DNA of 64,000 nucleotides from Nocardia caishijiensis NBRC 108228 (lineage in GTDB: Bacteria > Actinomycetota > Actinomycetes > Mycobacteriales > Mycobacteriaceae), in assembly GCF_001612825.1 (NCBI RefSeq), contig NZ_BDBE01000040.1, forward strand, positions 124,001 through 188,000, read 5' to 3'. Shown here in pieces: positions 58,220 to 64,000 of this stretch. The notes below the pieces were generated by a model. It made no database searches, was not told the origin of the DNA, and saw nothing but the letters and a program-made list of their open reading frames with translations. Made by a program: the position numbers and the translations under genes. The number at the start of each line of letters is the position of its first letter. Within the stretch, counting starts at the first letter, position 1.

Positions 58220-59478
58220 GGCCCGTCCCGCTGCGACCGACTACGCATCCGCTGGTGCGGAGATACGCAGTTCTACCGATGTCGCCGACGCACTCCACCC
58301 GGCACGCTCGACGTATGGCCCCTCGGACACCCTCCGGCACCGTCCTCCTGAGCAGATCGGCGCCGGTACACACCGCACAGGAACCGACGATCGACCGTCT
58401 GGTCCGGACCGCCTTCGCCCGATCGACTGGTCGAAATACTCTGCGCCCCCAGCAGATCCGGTCCATCGGCCGGGTCTGTCTCGAACTGATCGCGGCCTCG
58501 GGCGCCGCGGCGGCCACCACCGACCCGCTCGCCCGCCTCGAACACGCGACGGTGGAGTGGGCGCGCGACGGCATCGGGGTGGAGGAGATCCTGCACGCCC
58601 TGCACCGGTGCGCGCGCATCGCCCTCGAGCTGACCGGAGCCGCGATCGACGTGGTCGACCTGCTCGACCACGCCACCGCGACGGTGTCCGGTGCCTACGT
58701 GCGTCACACCCTGGAGCTGGCCGGGCGTACCGAGCACACCAAAGACGCGCTGGCCCAACAGATCATCGCGGGAACCCAGTCGCGCGCCGTGGCCCGCGAC
58801 TGCGGTGTCGAGCTGGCCGACGAGTACTGGGTGCTGGCACTGAGCATCGCGGGCGAGCCGACGAACGGCCCCGCTGACGGCGTCGACGAACGGGTGCGCG
58901 CCCGGCGCGCGCTCACCCGCATGCGCGCCGAACTCGACCGCCGCTGCGACGGCGAGTGCCTGCTCACCCTGTCACCGCGCGGCGGGACCGCCCTGGTGCC
59001 GAGCCACACCGATCCCGACATCGATGTCCTGGCGGCCGCTCTCACCCGTGCCGCCGGTCGTCAGGTGACGGTGGCGGTCGTGCTCGCCGACCTCGACGAC
59101 GTGGCCGAGGCCGCCGAGTGCGCCCACGAACTGCTCGAGATCGTCCGGCGGCTCGGCCGCGCGGGCGGCGTACACCGGTTCGGCGACTACGCGCTCGAGT
59201 ACCAGCTCACCCGGCCAGGTCCGGCCCGCGACCACCTCGAGACCGTGCTCGAGCCGCTGGCCGGACACCCCGAGCTCCTCGAAACACTGCGCTGCCACGT
59301 CGCCAACAACCTGAACCGGCGACGCACCGCAACCATGCTGCACCTGCACACCAACTCGATCGACTACCGCATCAAACGCATCGCCGAACTGACCGGCTAC
59401 GACGCCACCCGGTGCGCCGATCTGTGGTACCTGCGCTCCGCGCTGGTGGTGTCCGGGTTGCACGATCCGGCCGCGTGA
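58216..59478 (+). CDS. PucR/CdaR-type helix-turn-helix regulator
   Basis: A 420-residue regulator of the CdaR/PucR group. The N-terminal part resembles the sensor-like domain of PucR proteins and the C-terminal helix-turn-helix is LNRRRTATMLHLHTNSIDYR. The GTG 58216 overlaps the sensor gene's stop (GTGA), so they are likely one unit; ATG 58279 or 58315 would remove a low-complexity start. A kinase coupled to a PucR-type protein is unusual as a two-component pair, since PucR has no receiver domain. Confidence 0.8.
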   Translation: MRPVPLRPTTHPLVRRYAVLPMSPTHSTRHARRMAPRTPSGTVLLSRSAPVHTAQEPTIDRLVRTAFARSTGRNTLRPQQIRSIGRVCLELIAASGAAAATTDPLARLEHATVEWARDGIGVEEILHALHRCARIALELTGAAIDVVDLLDHATATVSGAYVRHTLELAGRTEHTKDALAQQIIAGTQSRAVARDCGVELADEYWVLALSIAGEPTNGPADGVDERVRARRALTRMRAELDRRCDGECLLTLSPRGGTALVPSHTDPDIDVLAAALTRAAGRQVTVAVVLADLDDVAEAAECAHELLEIVRRLGRAGGVHRFGDYALEYQLTRPGPARDHLETVLEPLAGHPELLETLRCHVANNLNRRRTATMLHLHTNSIDYRIKRIAELTGYDATRCADLWYLRSALVVSGLHDPAA

Positions 59479-59506
59479 CACCGCGGCACCGTAGGAAAGG
59501 ACAACG

Positions 59507-60319
59507 ATGTTTTTCCGATGCACAACCCTGGCGGCGGCGGTCGCGGTGACCGGCCTGCTGGCAGGAGCACCGGCGATGGCGAGCCCGACCGCGCCAGAAT
59601 TCTCGCCGGTGGCCGACCCGACGAGCGCGGTGACGGTCGACCGCTGGGCCGACCACACGGTGTACCGTCCCACCGACCTCGGCACCACCCGCCACCCCGT
59701 CGTGCTCTGGGGCAACGGCACCGGCGCCGGTCCGGGCGTCTACGCCGACACCCTGCTCAAACCCTGGGCCGCGGCGGGTTTCATCGTCGTCGCCGCGAAC
59801 ACCACGATGGCCAACTCGGGGGCGGAGATGCTGGCGGGCGGCCGGGAACTGCTGCGGCGCAACGAGGCCCCAGGCACGGTGTACTCGGGCAGGGTCGCCA
59901 CCGACCAGGTGGCGGCGGCGGGTCATTCCCAGGGTGGTGCGGGCGCGATCAACGCGGGCGACGACGCGATGGTGCGCACCGTGCTGGCCCTGCAACCCGG
60001 CCCGCTGGCCGCACCCGCCGAGATGGTCGGGCCCGCACTGTTCCTCGCCGGAGAGACCGACCGCATCGTCGACGCCGACGGCATCGTCATGCCGCTGTTC
60101 GACAAGGCCGACCAGGTGCCAGCCATCTTCGCCGAGCTCGGCGGCGCCGGACACCTCGCCTGGGCACGGTACGCGGAGGTGATGGCCGACTGGCTGCGGT
60201 ACCAGCTGCTCGGCGACACGATCGCCAAGGCGCGCTTCCTCGGTGTCGACTGCGGACTGTGCACCGATACCGCCTGGACGAGGGTTCTGCACAACGCCGA
60301 GGCGCAGGCACTGAGCTGA
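59507..60319 (+). CDS. secreted alpha/beta hydrolase
   Basis: A 270-residue hydrolase with a Sec signal peptide (about 25 residues ending AMASP). The nucleophile elbow GHSQGG lies near residue 143, and the C-terminal histidine is probably in GGAGHLAW. It fits the cutinase/lipase-like or chlorophyllase-like families of actinobacteria. ATG 59507 has AGGAAAGGACAACG upstream. It may be controlled by the PucR-type protein encoded 28 bp before it. Confidence 0.85.
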   Translation: MFFRCTTLAAAVAVTGLLAGAPAMASPTAPEFSPVADPTSAVTVDRWADHTVYRPTDLGTTRHPVVLWGNGTGAGPGVYADTLLKPWAAAGFIVVAANTTMANSGAEMLAGGRELLRRNEAPGTVYSGRVATDQVAAAGHSQGGAGAINAGDDAMVRTVLALQPGPLAAPAEMVGPALFLAGETDRIVDADGIVMPLFDKADQVPAIFAELGGAGHLAWARYAEVMADWLRYQLLGDTIAKARFLGVDCGLCTDTAWTRVLHNAEAQALS

Positions 60320-60440
60320 ATGACCACTTCGCCGAATTCGGGCCGTCATCCCCAGCGGGGCTGAGTACGATCGCCGAGACCGATCACCCCCGTGAGCCGG
60401 ATCGACACCCGTAGTCGTCCGGTACGACCCGAAACGGCAG

Positions 60441-62717
60441 ATGGTTCGAAGCACGCTCGACCCGGCGGCGACCAGCTACCTCGGCCGCGATGCCGAGGTA
60501 GCTGCGGTGCGCGCCCTGCTCGACAGCGGCCCCCTGGTATCCGTCACCGGCCAGGGCGGACTCGGCAAGACCCGCCTGGCCCGCAAGGTCGCCGGACAGC
60601 TCGCCGCCGACTACGACGACGGCGTCCACTTCGTGGAGCTGTCCGGATTGCGTCACGACCACGAGGTCGGCACAGCGGTCGCGGAAGCGCTCCGGTTGCG
60701 GATCAAGGCCGGTGAATCCGCCACCGAGCGGGTGCTCGACCATCTGGTTCGCCGGGCGCCGCTGCTCGTCCTCGACAACTGCGAACATCTGCTCGACGGC
60801 TGCGCCGACTTCGTCATCCAGGTGCTCGCGACCTGCCCCGGGGTGACTGTGCTCGTCACCAGCAGGCAGACCCTCAGTGTCGCGGGCGAGCAGGTGTATC
60901 GGCTGCCGCCGCTGGCGGTCCCACCGCCGGATCTCGACGATCCCACCCGGATCGCCGAGTATCCGGCGGTCGCCCTGCTGGTCGACCGGGCCAGGGCGGT
61001 GCGCGCGGATTTCCGCGTCACCGCGTCGAACGCCGCCGACATCGCGCACCTGTGCCGGTTGCTCGACGGGATCCCGCTGGCGATCGAACTGGCGGCGGCC
61101 CGGCATCGCTCGTTGTCGCCCGCGCAGGTCCTCGCCCGCTGGCCGTGTCGGCTGACATTGCCGACGGCCTGGACCCACGGGGTGCCCGACCGGCATCAGA
61201 CGCTGCGCAACACAGTCGACTGGAGCTACCGGTTGTGCACCGACGACGAGAAGCAGGTGTGGGCACGCCTGTCGGTCTTCCAGGACTGGTTCGAGCTGGA
61301 GGCCGCCGAATACGTCTGCGCCGACACCCGATCGGCCGCGCCGGTGGTGGCGGTCGTCGATTCGCTGGTCGACAAATCGATCCTCGAACGGCGCGGCGAC
61401 GACCTGACGCACTATCGCCTCTTGCAGCCGGTGCGCGAGTTCGGTGCCGAGAAGTTGACCGAGGAGGGTGCGACCGACGTCGTCACCCGCAGGCACCGGG
61501 ACTGGTTCCGGGAGCTGACCCTGCTGGCCGACCGGGAGTTCTTCAGCAAGAAGCAGTACGAACACGTGCGGCGATTGCAGCTGTCCCAGCACGATCTGCG
61601 ATTGGCGCTGGAATGGTCGCTCGAGACGCCGGGCGAGGCCGAGACCGCGCTGGAGATGGCGGCCTGCGTCGATGAGTTCTGGCGCATGGCAGGCTCGGAT
61701 CAACTGGTGAAGGTCTGGTTGCAGCGCGCGTTGCGGGCCGCGCCGGACTCACCGCACGCGGCGCGCGGGTGGGCTGTGCTCGCGCTGCACTCGATCTGGA
61801 TGACCGACCGCGACAGCGCCTATCGCGAACTCGATCAGGCCGACCTCGCGGCGGCCCGCTCCGGCGACCCGGTCGTGATCGCCCTCGCCCGCGCCGCTCG
61901 GGCCGCCGCGGCCAAGATCGACCTCGACAACGAGAAAGCGGCCACGCTCGCCTGGGACGCGACCCACACCCTGCGCAGCCACGGGCACCTGCGCGAATCG
62001 ATGGGGGCCTGGAACATCTACGCGCTGGCGACGGCCGCCGCCGACCCCACCGGGCGGCTCCAGGAACTGCGCGAGGCGGTGCGGGTGTGCGAGGAGCACG
62101 GCGACTACTACTATCGCGGCCTCTACCTGTTCGCCATCTCGCTGATCGAAGTGATGCTCGGCAATCCCGACCCCGCCGAGCGAGCCGGACACACCGCCCT
62201 GCGGATCTCGCGCCGCTGGGGCAGCAGATTCGGCGACGCCTACCACGTGGAGGCACTGGCGTGGGTCGCCTCGGCGCGCGACCAGCACCTGCGCGCCGCG
62301 ACCCTCTTCGGTGTCGCGGCGGCCGCCTGGGACCAGCTCGGCGCCGACCCCGAGGTGGTCCTCGTGCGCCCACACACCCTGTTCCGTGACGCCTCGATGC
62401 GGGCGCTGGGCGCCGACCGGTTCGAGACCACGTTCCTGGCCGGACAGGCCATGCCGATCGCCGAGGCCGTCGAGTTCGCGCTGACCCCGCACCGCGACCC
62501 GACCATCCGCCATCCCGTCGACATCGCGCCCCTGACCCCTCGCGAATACGAGGTGGCGAGCCTGGTCGCGACGGGGCTGACGAACAAGGAGATCGCCGCC
62601 CGCCTGGTCATCGCGCCCCGCACCGCCGACACCCACGTGGGCAACATCCTCACCAAACTGGGCTCGTCGAACCGGGCCCAGATCGCCACCTGGGTGGCCG
62701 CCCGAGGCGCCACCTGA
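60441..62717 (+). CDS. LuxR family regulator with STAND-type ATPase domain
   Basis: A 758-residue regulator of the MalT/LAL type. The P-loop GQGGLGKT is at residues 37-44 and Walker B LLVLDNCEH at about 108-116; a central helical repeat region follows, and the C-terminal LuxR helix-turn-helix (LTPREYEVASLVATGLTNKE) is complete. ATP binding probably sets its oligomerisation and DNA binding. It is isolated, with no obvious target beyond the hydrolase gene upstream. Confidence 0.9.
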   Translation: MVRSTLDPAATSYLGRDAEVAAVRALLDSGPLVSVTGQGGLGKTRLARKVAGQLAADYDDGVHFVELSGLRHDHEVGTAVAEALRLRIKAGESATERVLDHLVRRAPLLVLDNCEHLLDGCADFVIQVLATCPGVTVLVTSRQTLSVAGEQVYRLPPLAVPPPDLDDPTRIAEYPAVALLVDRARAVRADFRVTASNAADIAHLCRLLDGIPLAIELAAARHRSLSPAQVLARWPCRLTLPTAWTHGVPDRHQTLRNTVDWSYRLCTDDEKQVWARLSVFQDWFELEAAEYVCADTRSAAPVVAVVDSLVDKSILERRGDDLTHYRLLQPVREFGAEKLTEEGATDVVTRRHRDWFRELTLLADREFFSKKQYEHVRRLQLSQHDLRLALEWSLETPGEAETALEMAACVDEFWRMAGSDQLVKVWLQRALRAAPDSPHAARGWAVLALHSIWMTDRDSAYRELDQADLAAARSGDPVVIALARAARAAAAKIDLDNEKAATLAWDATHTLRSHGHLRESMGAWNIYALATAAADPTGRLQELREAVRVCEEHGDYYYRGLYLFAISLIEVMLGNPDPAERAGHTALRISRRWGSRFGDAYHVEALAWVASARDQHLRAATLFGVAAAAWDQLGADPEVVLVRPHTLFRDASMRALGADRFETTFLAGQAMPIAEAVEFALTPHRDPTIRHPVDIAPLTPREYEVASLVATGLTNKEIAARLVIAPRTADTHVGNILTKLGSSNRAQIATWVAARGAT

Positions 62718-62822
62718 GTCTTCCCGTACCCCGACGTGCGCCCGACTCGGATCGCCGACGGTGACACCGCGAAAGGCGCCGCGCACTCGGTGCCGACAAC
62801 TGACGAAACGTCCGTGCGGTGT

Positions 62823-63287
62823 TCACCCGCCGATCGGTGACCGGCAGGAGGTCGCGCGGTCGGGACGGGCGAGAAACACCTCCGACAACAGGGCCGACAG
62901 CTCGCGGCGTTGCTCCGCGTCGAGACGCTCGAGACCGGCGCGGGTGACGCGCATCTGCGCGCGGATCGTGTCGGTGACCCGTTCGCCCTCCGGGGTGATG
63001 ACGAGGTGGGTGACGCGCCGATCGGCCGCGCTGGTCTCCCGCCGCACGAGCCCACGCTTCTCGAGCCGGTTGATGATGCCGGTGATGTTGGAGGCGTCGC
63101 AGGACAGGGTCTCGGCCAGCGCCCGCATGGCGATGGGCCCCCGGCGCAGGACGGTCAGTGTCTTGGCTTGGCTCGCGGTGAGCTGCTCGGCCGCCGCCGC
63201 GGCGGTGAAATCTCCGTAGTACACGCCGAGCGACACCGACAACAGCTCCATGAGCTGGGCGGGATCGTCGCGGGGAGCGTCTGGCAT
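62823..63287 (-). CDS. MarR family transcriptional regulator
   Basis: A 154-residue MarR-type regulator. The DNA-binding core MRALAETLSCDASNITGIIN is followed by the wing SAADRRVTHLVIT. It is divergent from an old-yellow-enzyme gene, with three matching operator-like sites in the 109-bp gap. It probably represses the reductase gene until an electrophile or quinone binds. ATG 63287 is the natural start. Confidence 0.9.
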   Translation of the reverse strand: MPDAPRDDPAQLMELLSVSLGVYYGDFTAAAAAEQLTASQAKTLTVLRRGPIAMRALAETLSCDASNITGIINRLEKRGLVRRETSAADRRVTHLVITPEGERVTDTIRAQMRVTRAGLERLDAEQRRELSALLSEVFLARPDRATSCRSPIGG

Positions 63288-63310
63288 GGGTCAAGCCTAG
63301 CGCCAAAAAC

Positions 63311-63380
63311 TTGACGATCTCAAATATCTCGGCTTACGGTGGCGGCATTGCTTGAAGTTCTCAACCTTCGACTTTCTCAA
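63311..63380. promoter_or_regulatory. three TTGA-n5-TCAA dyads between MarR and OYE genes, probable operators
   Basis: Sites at 63311-63323 (TTGA CGATC TCAA) and 63352-63364 (TTGA AGTTC TCAA) are perfect, and 63368-63380 (TCGA CTTTC TCAA) differs by one base. Sites two and three are 16 bp apart; site one is 41 bp from site two. This repeated 13-bp design sits exactly between the divergent genes. Confidence 0.6.
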
Positions 63381-63396
63381 GTAAGCAGGAGTATTC

Positions 63397-64000
63397 ATGA
63401 CCGTCACCGTGTCCGACGCCACCCGCGCGACGCAGGTCCTCTCACGACCCGTCACCCTGAACGGGCTGACCGTCCCCAACCGGATCGCCATGGCGCCGAT
63501 GACCCGGATGTTCTCCCCCGGCGGTGTCCCCGGTGCCGATGTGGCCTCCTACTATGCCCGCCGCGCCGCGGCAGGCGTGGGCCTGATCGTCACCGAGGGA
63601 ACCTATGTCGGCCATGAATCGGCGGGCCAGAGTGATCGCGTCCCGCGTTTCCACGGGGAGGACCAGCTGGCCGGGTGGGCGAAGGTCGTCGCCGATGTGC
63701 ACGCGGCCGGAGGCACCATCGTCCCGCAGCTGTGGCACATCGGCATGGTCCGCAACCACGGTGAAGCGCCCTACCCCGACGCGCCTCCCATGGGCCCCTC
63801 CGGTATCCGGGTCGACGGCACCGAGGGCGCGGGCCACGCGATGACCCAGCCCGACCTCGACGCCGTGATCGCCGCCTTCGCCGACGCCGCCGCGGCCGCG
63901 CAGCGCCTCGGATTCGACGGCGTGGAGCTGCACGGCGCGCACGGCTATCTGCTCGACCAGTTCCTGTGGTCGCGCACGAACCGCCGCACCGACGCCTACG
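63397..64000 (+). CDS. NADH:flavin oxidoreductase, old-yellow-enzyme family (3' end outside window)
   Basis: The first 201 codons of an OYE-type FMN reductase. The N-terminal RPVTLNGLTVPNRIAMAPM, then QLWHIG and the segment GFDGVELHGAHGYLLDQFLW are diagnostic of the family; the frame runs off the window. ATG 63397 has GCAGGAG upstream. It would reduce quinones, enones or nitro compounds with NAD(P)H, and the divergent MarR gene and tandem operators suggest it is substrate-inducible. Confidence 0.92.
   Translation, partial: MTVTVSDATRATQVLSRPVTLNGLTVPNRIAMAPMTRMFSPGGVPGADVASYYARRAAAGVGLIVTEGTYVGHESAGQSDRVPRFHGEDQLAGWAKVVADVHAAGGTIVPQLWHIGMVRNHGEAPYPDAPPMGPSGIRVDGTEGAGHAMTQPDLDAVIAAFADAAAAAQRLGFDGVELHGAHGYLLDQFLWSRTNRRTDAY

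Noticed and set aside
1..64000. CRISPR arrays, tRNA/rRNA genes, phage or transposase genes
   Set aside because: I saw no evenly spaced direct repeats, no tRNA cloverleaf or rRNA sequence and no integrase, transposase or phage structural gene in any frame.

Overview
The window is high-GC DNA with dense coding, many GTG/TTG starts, 4-bp start/stop overlaps (ATGA, GTGA), MmpL-type transporters, many small one-domain regulators (TetR, MarR, IclR, PadR, PaaX, XRE) and mycobacterial-style secreted and lipid-handling proteins. This points to a mycolic-acid actinobacterium, most likely Nocardia or a close relative such as Rhodococcus. That is an inference from gene content and codon bias; no rRNA or other phylogenetic marker is present. 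The window looks like accessory chromosome rich in catabolic and regulatory genes. There is no sign of a phage, a CRISPR array or a transposase.

Region by region. 1-4695: a carbohydrate/polyol-phosphate type ABC importer (ATPase cut by the window edge, lipoprotein binding protein, two permeases) with a metallophosphoesterase gene inside the operon, then a convergent LysR regulator. 5778-11429: an AMP-dependent acyl ligase fused to an SRPBCC domain, a SnoaL-fold protein, and an MMPL transporter divergent from a MarR regulator. 11493-16851: two flavin amine oxidases, an aldehyde dehydrogenase and a divergent TetR, which together look like an amine-oxidation module. 17052-19911: a second MMPL transporter and a DUF1345 membrane protein. 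20272-23996: a ferredoxin-reductase-type flavoprotein, a phytoene-desaturase/retinol-saturase-like flavoprotein, a SnoaL-fold protein and a divergent PadR.

24007-34985 is the metabolic core. A minus-strand operon encodes a beta-hydroxyacid-type dehydrogenase, a SnoaL-fold protein, maleylacetate reductase, hydroxyquinol 1,2-dioxygenase, an MFS transporter and a zinc alcohol dehydrogenase, with an XRE/cupin regulator upstream. Next to it lie an IclR regulator with a 3-oxoadipyl-CoA thiolase and the divergent 3-oxoacid CoA-transferase pair (pcaI/pcaJ). Together they would take hydroxyquinol (1,2,4-benzenetriol) through maleylacetate and 3-oxoadipate to succinyl-CoA and acetyl-CoA. No hydroxylase or decarboxylase feeding hydroxyquinol is in the window.

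35047-42357: TetR, a Tat-exported protein of unknown function, a NUDIX hydrolase, a small helical protein, an NmrA-type NAD(P)-binding protein, an FAD monooxygenase and a STAND-type ATPase regulator. 42396-46771 is a decaying patch: a frameshifted 2OG-Fe(II) oxygenase abutting a beheaded ABC binding protein, a kinase-like gene with an internal deletion and a frameshifted small membrane protein. Inside this patch sits an intact two-gene operon of an SPFH/band-7 protein and a divergent NAD-kinase-fold protein, preceded by a 31-bp dyad that overlaps its ribosome binding site. I regard this as the best candidate for an undescribed system here. 46752-53020: AI-2E family exporter-type protein, SHOCT-domain protein, GAP-family protein, SulP anion transporter and alkyl sulfatase. 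53030-64000: SDR and PaaX regulator (divergent), AarF/ABC1 kinase, a nitrate-sensor-like histidine kinase coupled to a PucR-type regulator, a secreted alpha/beta hydrolase, a LuxR/STAND regulator, and a MarR regulator divergent from an old-yellow-enzyme gene cut by the window edge.

Several intergenic regions carry clear inverted repeats next to regulator genes, often as two or three related copies. They are listed individually as probable operators.
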